Notes: a model not told the origin generated them from the sequence alone. 7,801 nucleotides of DNA from Cyanobacteriota bacterium (GCA_027483425.1 JAIXUR010000087.1:1-7801), one strand, 5' to 3'; positions 1 through 6,870 are shown, counted from the first letter of the stretch. Numbers and translations: made by a program.

Positions 1-7
1 AGTACTG

Positions 8-127
8 GCCAGATAGCTGCTAAGAAAGTAGGAGGATTTTCTCCCAGGGTTGACCCACAGCGCAGCGGCGATCAGTCGCTTAGGACACGGGAAGCTGATC
101 AAGCCAAAAGCTAGGATGCTATCTGGC
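8..127. other. Predicted structured RNA or large inverted-repeat element, identity unknown
   Basis: A perfect 10-bp inverted repeat (GCCAGATAGC at 8-17, GCTATCTGGC at 118-127) closes a domain of about 120 nt. Inside are further helices: GGAG/CTCC (31-34 with 41-44, loop GATTTT) and GATCAG/CTGATC (70-75 with 95-100), extended by CTT/AAG (79-81 with 92-94). Nested helices closed by a long terminal stem are what a structured non-coding RNA looks like. I compared it by eye with RNase P RNA, tmRNA, SRP RNA, 6S RNA and common riboswitches and recognised none. No open frame of useful size is present. Strand is undecided. The plus strand is slightly favoured because two hairpins (145-159 and 169-192) follow it, but its promoter would lie outside the window. 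Confidence 0.35.
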
Positions 128-168
128 TTGCCATTGCCACTCCAGGTGTGTTCAGCACCATTAAATAA

Positions 169-192
169 CCCCCAGTGCCGAGGCACCGGGGG
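169..192. terminator. Terminator-like hairpin, possibly bidirectional
   Basis: CCCCC (169-173) pairs with GGGGG (188-192), and GTGCC (175-179) pairs with GGCAC (182-186). One A/C mismatch separates the two helices. On the minus strand the hairpin is followed by TTATTTAAT, a usable U-rich tract, so it fits best as a terminator for leftward transcripts, such as read-through from the SIMPL gene. On the plus strand the downstream run is CTGGTTCTGT, which is weaker. It could also end a rightward transcript entering from outside the window. Confidence 0.5.
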
Positions 193-230
193 CTGGTTCT
201 GTATAAGGGGTTCGATATAGGGTGAAGGAG

Positions 231-271
231 CGGTTGCTTATCCCTAGGTTGCCCTAGTTCAGCAGCAACCG
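231..271. other. Nested hairpin in intergenic DNA
   Basis: CGGTTGCT (231-238) is an exact inverted match to AGCAACCG (264-271). Within it, CTAGG (244-248) pairs with CCTAG (253-257) around the tetraloop TTGC, leaving an internal loop of 5 and 6 nt. This gives a 41-nt two-helix stem-loop. It lies between the terminator-like hairpin at 169-192 and the end of the SIMPL gene and has no T tract. It may be a processing element, part of a small RNA, or a decayed palindromic repeat. Sequence alone does not decide. Confidence 0.3.
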
Positions 272-383
272 CATCCTTGCCTAGATATCTTCACGGGGAG
301 TTGGTGCAATTACGGATAACCCCAACCTTTTGCCCCCTTGTGATGGCGGTCACTTACAGGGAGGGGGCGGAGTAGAGTTTGTG

Positions 384-417
384 GGGCCAGGTCTGGCTAG
401 CTCCCTAGACCCGGCCC
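384..417 (-). terminator. Stem-loop directly after the SIMPL gene stop codon
   Basis: GGGCC (384-388) pairs with GGCCC (413-417), and GGTCT (390-394) pairs with AGACC (407-411). A single A/C mismatch lies between them and the loop is 12 nt. The stem begins one base beyond the stop codon of the leftward gene at 419-1165. It is the right shape and place for a transcript 3' end. No U tract follows on the minus strand (CACAAACTC), so it may protect the 3' end or work with the hairpin at 169-192 rather than terminate alone. Confidence 0.4.
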
Positions 418-418
418 T

Positions 419-1165
419 TCAATAGCGAATTTGCAGGGTCACCTGGGCCTGCACCGTTTGTTCGCCACCCACCACTGGGGTGACAGCATCGGACTGGGCC
501 CGGCTGTACTCTGCCGCCAACCGAGGCATGGGCACAGGCATGGGCGGGGCGGCTCCGTTAATTTGAATGCCGACAATTTCCTGGGAGCCGAGGTTGAGGC
601 TACCGAGCACGGTGCTGGCCTGACCCTGGGCATCTTCTACCGCCTCCCGCAGGGCGGTCTGGCGGGCCGCCTCCAGGGCCGTATCGTCGGCGATAAAGCT
701 AATGCCACGAATTTGGTTGGCCCCGGTCTTCACGGCCTCGTCGAGGAGAGACCCCACGCTCTCGGTGGGCATCCGAAAGCTAACGGTGTTGCTGCCGCTG
801 TAGCCCACCACTTCAGCTTGACCATTCTCATAGTTGTAGGTCGGGCTGAGCTGAATGCCGGTGGTTTCGAGCTTTTCGACCTGGCGCGATCGCAGCAGTT
901 CTACCACCGCCGCCGTGCGCTGGGCCACCTCCTGCTGCACGGCAGCGGCATCGGTGCCCTGGACGTCTACCCCCAGATCAACCTGGGTTTTGGTGGTAGG
1001 CACTGACTCTTCGCCCTGCCCCGTTACCGTTAGGATTCTCATTGCGGCCTCCTGGGCACTTGCCATGGGGGTAAAGATAGGGGCAAAACTCAGCCCCGAA
1101 GCCAGGGCTGCCGACATTAGGACTGCCGCGGTCAATCGTCTAGGATCGTAGCGTTTTAGTTTCAT
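419..1165 (-). CDS. Secreted SIMPL-domain (DUF541) protein
   Basis: This is a predicted periplasmic or secreted protein of 248 residues. Residues 1-37 look like a signal peptide: basic start (KLKRYDPRR), hydrophobic stretch (about 11-31), and an ASA|Q cleavage site near residues 35-38. The mature part opens with the SIMPL-type strand LTVTGQGEESVP. It continues with a YSGSNTVSFRM block, an IRGISFIADD block, and an alanine-rich helix of the ARQTALREAVEDAQ type, the order usual in this family (PF04402). Family function is poorly defined; some bacterial members are linked to oxidative stress or outer-membrane maintenance, and nothing here shows an enzyme site. I chose the ATG at 1165, which has GAGG a few bases upstream. 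A GTG at 1174 would add three residues but has no ribosome site. It sits 117 nt downstream of sufS on the same strand, with no clear terminator between, so read-through is possible. Confidence 0.8.
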   Translation of the reverse strand: MKLKRYDPRRLTAAVLMSAALASGLSFAPIFTPMASAQEAAMRILTVTGQGEESVPTTKTQVDLGVDVQGTDAAAVQQEVAQRTAAVVELLRSRQVEKLETTGIQLSPTYNYENGQAEVVGYSGSNTVSFRMPTESVGSLLDEAVKTGANQIRGISFIADDTALEAARQTALREAVEDAQGQASTVLGSLNLGSQEIVGIQINGAAPPMPVPMPRLAAEYSRAQSDAVTPVVGGEQTVQAQVTLQIRY

Positions 1166-1282
1166 CGTCCTCACACTGAATCAGAGTATTAACTCATTCA
1201 ATGTGCCACGATCAGCCTGGCCCAGGGCCGTGGTTACCAATTTCGATACAGTCTAGCCGAGCGTTGGGCGGCGTAGGCGGGC

Positions 1283-2560
1283 TCAGTCGTCGCTGTCAAA
1301 GACGCCTTTGAAGAACTCGATGGTGTCTTTGAGGGCGACGATAAAGGCATCGATCTCGGCCTTGGTGTTATAGAAATACAGGCTGGCTCGAGCCGTGGAG
1401 TCAAGCCCCAAAATCCGATGCAGGGGCTGGGTACAGTGGTGCCCTGAGCGGATGGCAATACCCGATTGATCCAGCAGCGTAGAGAGATCCTGGGGGTGAA
1501 CGCCCTCCACCGTAAAGGTGGCCAGCGCCGCCCGGCCGCTACCATCGATCTGGGGGGCTGGGCCGTAGAGGGTGACGTCAGGCATGGCCTGCAGGTGCTG
1601 GTACAGGTAGGCGGTGAGTTCGTGTTCGTAGGCGGCGATGGTGTCCATGCCCAGGGCCGAGAGGTAATCGACGGCGGCCCCCAGGGCGATCGCCTCGGCA
1701 ATGGCCGGGGTGCCCGCCTCAAACTTGTGGGGCAGCTCCGCATAGGTCGAGTGGTCGAGAAACACATCGGCAATCATTTCGCCGCCGCCCATAAAGGGCG
1801 GCATCGACTCCAGCAGATCGAGCTGGCCGTACAAAAAGCCGATGCCCGTGGGGCCGCACATCTTGTGCCCCGAGGCGACAAACCAGTCGCACCCCATGGC
1901 GGGCAGGTCGAGCGGCAGGTGGGGCGCACTCTGGCAACCGTCAATCAGCACCCTGGCACCCTGGCGATGGGCCAGCTCGATGATCGCCTCGACCGGGTTA
2001 AGGCAGCCCAGGGTATTAGAGACGTGGTTCACGGCCACCAGGCGAGTTTTCTCGGTGACCAGCTCGCGGTATTGGTCTAAATCAAAGGATTGATCGGCCG
2101 TTAGCCCCACAAACTTCAACACCGCCCCGGTGCGCTGGGCCACAAACTGCCAGGGCACCAGGTTACTGTGGTGCTCCATGACCGAGAGGATGATTTCATC
2201 CCCCTTGGTCAGGGTATTCATGCCCCAGGCGTAGGCCACCAGGTTAATGGCCTCGCTGGCGTTGCGGGTAAAGACAATCTGGTTGCGGCTGGTGGCCTTG
2301 ACAAAGGCCGCTACCTTATCGCGGGCCCCTTCGTAGGCGTCGGTGGCGCGGGCGCTGAGGTTGTGCACGCCTCGGTGCACGTTGGCGTTGTCGTGCTGGT
2401 AGTAGTGCTGCAGCGCATCTAGAACCGCTTGAGGCTTTTGGGATGTGGCGGCGTTGTCGAGGTACACCAGCGGGTGACCGTTGACCTCCTGATGCAAAAT
2501 CGGGAAGTCGGCACGAACCTGGGCGGCGAGGGTGAGTTCCTGGGCGACGGTCATGGGCAT
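1283..2560 (-). CDS. sufS: Cysteine desulfurase SufS (group II, PLP-dependent)
   Basis: SufS removes sulfur from L-cysteine, giving alanine and an enzyme persulfide that is passed, usually via SufE, to the SufBCD scaffold in the cytoplasm. The protein is 425 residues, slightly longer than the roughly 406 of E. coli SufS. It opens with YLDNAATSQKP (33-43), has MEHHSNLVPW with the cofactor-stacking histidine (128-137), and DGCQSAPH (207-214). The PLP-binding lysine is K233 in ASGHKMCGPTG. The catalytic cysteine is C376 in RSGHHCTQPLH, the short-loop form typical of SufS rather than IscS. It lies 31 nt after sufD on the same strand and is the last core suf gene. No clear Shine-Dalgarno precedes the ATG at 2560; an in-frame ATG at 2554 is an alternative. 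No sufE is present in the window. Confidence 0.97.
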   Translation of the reverse strand: MPMTVAQELTLAAQVRADFPILHQEVNGHPLVYLDNAATSQKPQAVLDALQHYYQHDNANVHRGVHNLSARATDAYEGARDKVAAFVKATSRNQIVFTRNASEAINLVAYAWGMNTLTKGDEIILSVMEHHSNLVPWQFVAQRTGAVLKFVGLTADQSFDLDQYRELVTEKTRLVAVNHVSNTLGCLNPVEAIIELAHRQGARVLIDGCQSAPHLPLDLPAMGCDWFVASGHKMCGPTGIGFLYGQLDLLESMPPFMGGGEMIADVFLDHSTYAELPHKFEAGTPAIAEAIALGAAVDYLSALGMDTIAAYEHELTAYLYQHLQAMPDVTLYGPAPQIDGSGRAALATFTVEGVHPQDLSTLLDQSGIAIRSGHHCTQPLHRILGLDSTARASLYFYNTKAEIDAFIVALKDTIEFFKGVFDSDD

Positions 2561-2591
2561 GGGTAGGTGGGGGAGTGGATAGGTGGATGGG
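2561..2591. repeat. Degenerate short tandem repeat filling the sufD-sufS gap
   Basis: The whole 31-nt spacer is made of imperfect G-rich units (GGGTAGG, GTGGATA, GGTGGAT, GGG on the plus strand), which read as CCATCCACC-like units in the transcript. A similar CTATCCACCCAATCCATC run lies just past the sufB stop near 4954-4972. It resembles the short heptameric repeats scattered between genes in filamentous cyanobacteria. No regulatory role can be read from it. Confidence 0.35.
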
Positions 2592-3935
2592 TTAGGCCCA
2601 TTGGGCTATGGTTTGGGCCAGGCGCGATCGCAGGGTGGCCAACGGAATCCTGTCTAAAATCTCCATGGCAAAGGCGTAGATCAGCAATCGCTGGGCCTGG
2701 GGGGCGCTAATGCCCCGACTTTGCAGATAGAAAATCTCGTCGGACTGGAGCTGGCTCACCGTAGCGCCGTGGGCGCACTTGACGTTATCGGCCACGATTT
2801 CGAGCTGGGGCTTGGTGTCTACCCTGGCTTGGTCAGACAGCAGCAGGTTGCGGTTGAGCTGGCTGGCGCTGGTGTGCTGGGCCTTTTGGGCCACCGCCAT
2901 ACGTCCGTTAAACACGCTGTGGGCCTTGCCATCGACAATGGCCTTATGTTCTTGCTCCACCACACCGTGGGGGTGGCTGAGGGCGACTAGGCTGTGGGTA
3001 TCGCTGTGCTGGTTGGCTGCGATCGCCCCCAGGCCATAGAGTTTGGTGGTGGTTTGCTCGCCGGTTTGGTAGATCTCCCAATTGTGGCGGGCCAGCTTGG
3101 CCCCAAAGTCTACGGCGGTGCCCAGGTACTGGCTGTCGCGGGCCTGGGTCACCACCGTTTTGGCGATCTGAAAGGTGCCAGCCCCCTCGTGCTGAATGCG
3201 GCTGTGGGTAATCTGGGCGTTGGCATCGAGCCACAGTTCGGTGACGGCGTTGGTGAAGTGGGTGTCGCTGGCCTCGCCCCAGAAGTCTTCGATCAGGGTG
3301 AGGGCACTGCCCGACTCGGCCACCACCAGGCAGCGGGGCTGGACGATCAGGGGATGGGCCTCGGGCTGGGAGACATAGATAATCTGTAGGGGGGTCTCCA
3401 CCACGCTATTCCGGGGTAGCCACACCACTACTGCATCCCCAAAGCCCACCGTATTGAGGGCGGTGAAGACATCGTGACCGCCGCTGGCCTGGGCTAAGCG
3501 ATCGGCCAGCTGGTCTGGGTCAAGCTGGGTGGCCAGGGTGCGGAGGGAACCGGCGATCGCCCCTGGGGGCAGCCCCTCTACCTGGGATAGCTCAGCGCTA
3601 AACCGCCCGTTGACCACCACCAGCTGGGCCCCGGTGGTTTCCGGCAGCCGCAGATCAGCGATATCAGCCTCAGCAACAGTAGTTGCCCCAGAAGTTGCCC
3701 CAGGGGAGGTGAATGCGATCGCCAGCAGGGCCGACAGATCAGTAAAGCGCCAGTCCTCTTGCCGAGGGGAGGGAAAGGTCTGCTCCTTCAGCAGGAGCTC
3801 AGTCCTCGACCGCAGGTTCGACAGGGCCAAATCCTCGGGCACAGCCGCCTTAACGGTCTGTACCAACCCCTGTAAATAGACCTCGCGGGGGTCGGTGGCC
3901 GCCATGGTGCTCACTTCAGACACAGAGTTCGCCAT
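2592..3935 (-). CDS. sufD: Fe-S cluster scaffold subunit SufD
   Basis: SufD pairs with SufB and a SufC dimer in the SufBC2D scaffold and is involved in iron entry and cluster assembly. The protein is 447 residues from the chosen start. The N-terminal helical part carries RQEDWRFTDL (58-67), typical of the family. The middle is a beta-helix core, and the C-terminal region contains NVKCAHGATVSQ with C387 and H389. H389 corresponds to the histidine known to be essential in E. coli SufD (His360). The SufC-binding end follows (residues about 400-447). The ATG at 3935 overlaps the sufC stop as TAATG, a classic translational coupling arrangement; that is why I prefer it to the in-frame ATG at 3974, which would lie inside sufC. 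Another in-frame ATG at 3905 is possible. Sequence similarity between family members is low in the first 50 residues, so the start is less certain than the identity. Confidence 0.95.
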   Translation of the reverse strand: MANSVSEVSTMAATDPREVYLQGLVQTVKAAVPEDLALSNLRSRTELLLKEQTFPSPRQEDWRFTDLSALLAIAFTSPGATSGATTVAEADIADLRLPETTGAQLVVVNGRFSAELSQVEGLPPGAIAGSLRTLATQLDPDQLADRLAQASGGHDVFTALNTVGFGDAVVVWLPRNSVVETPLQIIYVSQPEAHPLIVQPRCLVVAESGSALTLIEDFWGEASDTHFTNAVTELWLDANAQITHSRIQHEGAGTFQIAKTVVTQARDSQYLGTAVDFGAKLARHNWEIYQTGEQTTTKLYGLGAIAANQHSDTHSLVALSHPHGVVEQEHKAIVDGKAHSVFNGRMAVAQKAQHTSASQLNRNLLLSDQARVDTKPQLEIVADNVKCAHGATVSQLQSDEIFYLQSRGISAPQAQRLLIYAFAMEILDRIPLATLRSRLAQTIAQWA

Positions 3936-4723
3936 TAGGCCGTTACCCCCGCCCGGTGGTCTTCCAGCACCCACTCGTAGCCGCGAGACTCGAGCTCTTG
4001 GGCCAGGGCCTTGTCGCCTGTAGTGATAATGCGACCATCGGCCATGACATGGACGTAGTCGGGCACGATGTAGTCGAGCAGCCGTTGGTAGTGGGTAATC
4101 AGCACCACGGCATTGTCGGTGGTGCTGAGCTGGTTCACCCCACCGGCCACCGTCCTGAGGGCGTCGATATCCAGCCCTGAGTCGGTTTCATCCAAAATGG
4201 CCAGAATAGGCTCCAGCAAGGCCATCTGCAAAATTTCGTTGCGCTTTTTCTCGCCCCCGGAGAAGCCTTCGTTGACGCTGCGATCGAGGAAGGCGGCATC
4301 CATCTTCACCACGTCGAGCTTGGCTTCGATCAGGTCGTCAAAGTCAAACACGTCGATTTCGTCTTCGCCCCTGGCCTTACGGTGGGCGTTAAAGGCCACC
4401 CGCAAAAAGTCGCGGTTGCTCACCCCAGGAATTTCGAGGGGGTACTGGAAGGCCAGAAAAATACCCGATGTTGCCCGTTCGTGGGGCTCCAGTTCCAGAA
4501 TATTTTGGCCCTTGAAGACAATTTCTCCGGCGGTCACGGTGTAGTCGGGGTGGCCCGCGAGCACCTTGGAGAAGGTACTTTTGCCGGAGCCATTGAGGCC
4601 CATAATGGCGTGAATTTCTCCGGCCTTGACCTCGAGGTTGAGACCCTTGAGAATCTCGGTTCCGTCTACGGTGGCGTGGAGGTCACTCACCGAAAGAATA
4701 ATGTCACTGTTCTGATTAATCAT
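3935..4723 (-). CDS. sufC: SufC, ABC-type ATPase of the SUF scaffold
   Basis: SufC is a cytoplasmic ABC ATPase with no membrane partner. Its ATP-driven dimerisation reshapes SufB-SufD during cluster building. At 262 residues it has the usual family length. All nucleotide-binding elements are intact: Walker A GLNGSGKST (42-50), Q-loop Q93 in FLAFQYP, ABC signature FSGGEKKR (154-161), Walker B LAILDETD (174-181, with D178 and E179), D-loop SGLD (182-185) and the H-loop histidine H211 in LITHYQ. The DETDSGLD wording is characteristic of SufC. The start at 4723 has only a weak GGGAAAAGAA purine run upstream. A hairpin repeat ends about 16 nt before the start codon, so translation initiation or mRNA processing may be affected there. 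The stop overlaps the sufD start by one base. Confidence 0.97.
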   Translation of the reverse strand: MINQNSDIILSVSDLHATVDGTEILKGLNLEVKAGEIHAIMGLNGSGKSTFSKVLAGHPDYTVTAGEIVFKGQNILELEPHERATSGIFLAFQYPLEIPGVSNRDFLRVAFNAHRKARGEDEIDVFDFDDLIEAKLDVVKMDAAFLDRSVNEGFSGGEKKRNEILQMALLEPILAILDETDSGLDIDALRTVAGGVNQLSTTDNAVVLITHYQRLLDYIVPDYVHVMADGRIITTGDKALAQELESRGYEWVLEDHRAGVTA

Positions 4724-4735
4724 GGTTCTTTTCCC

Positions 4736-4758
4736 GTAGGGTGGGCACCGCCCACCAT
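4736..4758 (+). repeat. Palindromic intergenic repeat, copy 1
   Basis: The element begins GTAGGGTGGGCAC and ends GCCCACCAT. GGTGGGC (4740-4746) pairs exactly with GCCCACC (4750-4756) around a 3-nt loop. It matches copy 2 at 4801-4823 at 22 of 23 positions. GTAGGGTGGGC-type palindromes are familiar as dispersed intergenic repeats in cyanobacteria. In the suf mRNA it would sit just upstream of the sufC start. Confidence 0.65.
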
Positions 4759-4800
4759 GCTCCTGCGCATTGAAATTTTAGATTTGCGATGTTTGCCTTC

Positions 4801-4823
4801 GTAGGGTGGGCACTGCCCACCAT
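4801..4823 (+). repeat. Palindromic intergenic repeat, copy 2
   Basis: This second copy lies 65 nt from the first and differs from it only by T for C at 4814. GGTGGGC (4805-4811) pairs with GCCCACC (4815-4821); the T extends the stem by one more A-T pair, leaving a single central base. Both copies have the same orientation, which points to tandem insertion or local duplication. Confidence 0.65.
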
Positions 4824-4918
4824 CCACCCCAGCTTGTTCAAATGGTCTTCTGTCGACGCATATCCTGAGTTCTCGGAATTCTCAGCACTTCAAACCTCGT
4901 CCGTGGGGCAGTGGGGAT

Positions 4919-4946
4919 GGTGCATCGCTGCGCGGATGCACCCTAC
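4919..4946 (-). repeat. Palindromic intergenic repeat with GTAGGGTGC head
   Basis: GGTGCATC (4919-4926) is an exact inverted match to GATGCACC (4935-4942), with an 8-nt loop GCTGCGCG. Read on the minus strand it starts GTAGGGTGCATCC, sharing the GTAGGGTG head with the two 23-nt repeats nearby but in the opposite orientation. It lies 23 nt beyond the sufB stop, so it could also act as a 3' stem-loop for a sufB-ending transcript. It has no U tract. Confidence 0.6.
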
Positions 4947-4969
4947 GGGCTACCTATCCACCCAATCCA

Positions 4970-6409
4970 TCACCCCACTGTGTTTTCGAGCTTCAGGGCC
5001 AGCAACTTATCCGCCTCGGCGGCAAACTCCATGGGCAGCTTGTTGAATACATCGCGACAGAAGCCGCTGATGATCATCGACACCGCATCCTCCGGTGAAA
5101 TGCCGCGCTGGGCAAAGTAGAAGAGCTGGTCTTCCCCAATTTTTGAGGTCGAGGCTTCGTGCTCGACCTGGGCGGTGCTGTTTTGCACCTGGATGTAGGG
5201 GAACGTATTGGCGCTGGAGGTGTCGCCAATCAGCATCGAGTCGCACTGGGAGTAATTGCGGGCCCCGGTGGCCTTGGGCCCAATTTTGACCAGGCCCCGG
5301 TAGCTATTCTTGGATTTCGCCGCCGAAATGCCCTTGGAAATAATAGTGCTGCGGGTGTTTTTGCCCACGTGCACCATTTTGCTGCCGGTATCGGCCTGCT
5401 GATGGTGGTTGGTAAGGGCCACCGAGTAGAACTCACCGACGGAGTTGTCGCCCACCAGCACGCAGCTGGGGTACTTCCAGGTGATGGCCGAGCCGGTTTC
5501 TACCTGGGTCCAGGAAATTTTTGAGTTCTTACCCGCGCAGAGGCCGCGCTTGGTGACGAAGTTGTAGATGCCCCCCTTGCCGTTTTCATCCCCGGCGTAC
5601 CAGTTTTGCACGGTGGAATAGTTGATGGTGGCATCGTCCATGGCCACCAGTTCTACAATGGCCGCGTGGAGCTGGTTGCTGTCGTACATGGGGGCGGTGC
5701 AGCCCTCCAGGTAGGTGACGGAACTACCCGCTTCAGCCACAATCAGGGTGCGCTCAAACTGCCCCGAGTCGCCATTGTTGATGCGAAAGTAGGTCGACAG
5801 ATCCATCGGACATTGGGTGTCTTTGGGAATGTAGACAAAGGAGCCATCGCTAAACACCGCCGAGTTGAGGGCCGCGAAGTAGTTGTCGCCAATGGGGATA
5901 ACGGTGCCCATGTACTTCTCCACCAGCTCGGGGTGCTCCTGCAAGGCCTCCGAAATCGAGCAGAAAATGACCCCCACTTCCGCCAGCTTTGCTTTAAAGG
6001 TGGTGGCGACCGAGACGCTGTCAAAAATAGCATCGACCGCCACGTTGGCCAGGCGCTTTTGCTCCGAGAGCGGAATGCCCAGCTTCTCGAAGGTGTCGAG
6101 CAGGGTCGGGTCGACCTCATCGAGGCTGCCCAGCTTTTTGGGCTGGGTCTTGGGGGCCGAGTAGTAGATGATGTTTTGGTAGTCGATGGGGGGGTAGTTG
6201 ACGTTGGGCCAAACGGGCTCTGCCATCGTCAACCATTTGCGATAGGCCCGCAGCCGAAACTCCAGCATGAACTGGGGCTCATTTTTTTTGGCTGAGATCA
6301 GTCTCACCACGTCTTCGCTGAGGCCGCGAGGAATGACGTCGGCCTCGATGTCGGTGGTAAAGCCGTATTTATAGGGCTGGCTAACAAGGGTCTGAACGGA
6401 AGCACTCAT
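4970..6409 (-). CDS. sufB: Fe-S cluster scaffold subunit SufB
   Basis: SufB is the main scaffold of the SufBC2D complex; it receives sulfur from SufS/SufE and holds the nascent cluster in the cytoplasm. The protein is 479 residues and near-identical in layout to cyanobacterial SufB (ycf24 in plastids). The conserved opening QPYKYGFTTDIEADVIPRG is at 11-29. The beta-helix core includes YLEGCTAPMYDSNQLHAA (233-250) and the WTQVETGSAITWKYPSC block (300-316). C389 in YSQCDSMLIGD and H417-E418 in VEHEAST match the E. coli residues Cys405, His433 and Glu434 needed for cluster assembly. No intein is present, although SufB is a known intein site. I chose the ATG at 6409 because homologues begin there; an upstream in-frame ATG at 6445 would add 12 arginine- and serine-rich residues with no family match. 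The gene follows ftrC by 72 nt. Confidence 0.97.
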   Translation of the reverse strand: MSASVQTLVSQPYKYGFTTDIEADVIPRGLSEDVVRLISAKKNEPQFMLEFRLRAYRKWLTMAEPVWPNVNYPPIDYQNIIYYSAPKTQPKKLGSLDEVDPTLLDTFEKLGIPLSEQKRLANVAVDAIFDSVSVATTFKAKLAEVGVIFCSISEALQEHPELVEKYMGTVIPIGDNYFAALNSAVFSDGSFVYIPKDTQCPMDLSTYFRINNGDSGQFERTLIVAEAGSSVTYLEGCTAPMYDSNQLHAAIVELVAMDDATINYSTVQNWYAGDENGKGGIYNFVTKRGLCAGKNSKISWTQVETGSAITWKYPSCVLVGDNSVGEFYSVALTNHHQQADTGSKMVHVGKNTRSTIISKGISAAKSKNSYRGLVKIGPKATGARNYSQCDSMLIGDTSSANTFPYIQVQNSTAQVEHEASTSKIGEDQLFYFAQRGISPEDAVSMIISGFCRDVFNKLPMEFAAEADKLLALKLENTVG

Positions 6410-6481
6410 GACGCGACTCTTTGAACGGCTGCACAATCGGGGCAAGGGAGAAATCAGCGGGGCTAACCGGGCACCGGGGGC

Positions 6482-6841
6482 TTAATATTTGCTGGTTTCG
6501 GTGCGAATGGTTTCGAAGGAAATGTCTTGCTGGTCGCCCGCGAAGGGGTTGTCGGGGGTGAGAAAGAGCATGCAGTGGCATTCTTTGCGCTCTTGCATGG
6601 GGATGCAGGGGCAGTTCCAGTAGATGGCTTTGACTTCGGCCTCTTTGTCTTCGTAGTGGCGACAGGGACACAGGGGCGCGCCAAGATCGTCTTTGTGCTT
6701 GGCCAAGCCCTCTAGCACCACCGCAGTGACGCCGGGATCGGCACAGAAATAGGTACCGGTGCGATTGGCATAGCTCTGAGCGAAGTTACGCATCAGCTCT
6801 AGGTTTTTGTCGGAGGCCTGGGTGGTTTTGGTGTCAGTCAT
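6482..6841 (-). CDS. ftrC: Ferredoxin-thioredoxin reductase catalytic chain
   Basis: This is the catalytic (beta) subunit of the [4Fe-4S] enzyme that uses electrons from photosystem-I-reduced ferredoxin to open the disulfide of thioredoxin, thereby switching light-controlled enzymes. The protein is 119 residues, the usual length. The cysteine pattern is complete: CPC (58-60), CPC (77-79) and CHC (88-90). By comparison with the Synechocystis enzyme, C58, C77, C79 and C88 hold the cluster and C60 and C90 form the active-site disulfide. The block LGAPLCPCRHYEDKEAEVK is diagnostic. A further cysteine, C33, is in TYFCAD. The variable chain (FtrV) is not in the window. Position is notable: it is the first gene behind the SufR-controlled divergent promoter and 72 nt ahead of sufB, so it is probably co-transcribed with the suf genes. 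No good Shine-Dalgarno precedes the ATG. Confidence 0.95.
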   Translation of the reverse strand: MTDTKTTQASDKNLELMRNFAQSYANRTGTYFCADPGVTAVVLEGLAKHKDDLGAPLCPCRHYEDKEAEVKAIYWNCPCIPMQERKECHCMLFLTPDNPFAGDQQDISFETIRTETSKY

Positions 6842-6870
6842 GAGAGGAGTAGTACGCTACACAGCCCAAT

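Larger units (their letters stand above)
4724..4969 (-). other. sufB-sufC intergenic region with hairpin repeats
   Basis: These 246 nt separate two genes that are often close together, and no credible gene lies in them. They contain two near-identical 23-nt palindromic repeats (4736-4758 and 4801-4823), a third palindromic repeat (4919-4946), and a weaker CTGAG/CTCAG dyad (4865-4869 with 4881-4885). As part of the suf transcript this region would form several stem-loops and could mark an RNA processing or attenuation point between sufB and sufCDS. No promoter elements were convincing. Confidence 0.5.

Noticed and set aside
207..223. tRNA T-arm lookalike (GGGGTTCGATATAGGG)
   Set aside because: The sequence around it gives no acceptor stem, D-arm or anticodon arm.
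431..1006. Plus-strand open frame of 191 codons opposite the SIMPL gene
   Set aside because: It is antisense to a gene with a signal peptide and family motifs. The product is histidine- and glycine-rich, as expected of a frame shadow.
1213..1232. Possible suf operon terminator (GGCC-CAG-GGCC)
   Set aside because: The stem is only four base pairs and no U tract follows on the minus strand.
1466..2080. Plus-strand open frame of 204 codons opposite sufS
   Set aside because: It is antisense to the intact sufS, with low-complexity composition and no ribosome site or family resemblance.
3936..3974. N-terminal extension of SufD starting at 3974
   Set aside because: It would lie inside the sufC coding sequence. 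The TAATG junction at 3933-3937 gives a normal coupled start.
5606..6295. Long plus-strand open frame of 229 codons opposite sufB
   Set aside because: It lies wholly antisense to a strongly conserved sufB. Its glycine- and valine-rich product has no recognisable domain, and GC-rich genes commonly leave such open antisense frames.
4970..6409. Intein in SufB
   Set aside because: SufB is a known intein host, but the protein is collinear with intein-free homologues at 479 residues.
6410..6445. N-terminal extension of SufB starting at 6445
   Set aside because: The 12 extra residues are arginine- and serine-rich and lack family match. The conserved N-terminus begins at the ATG at 6409.
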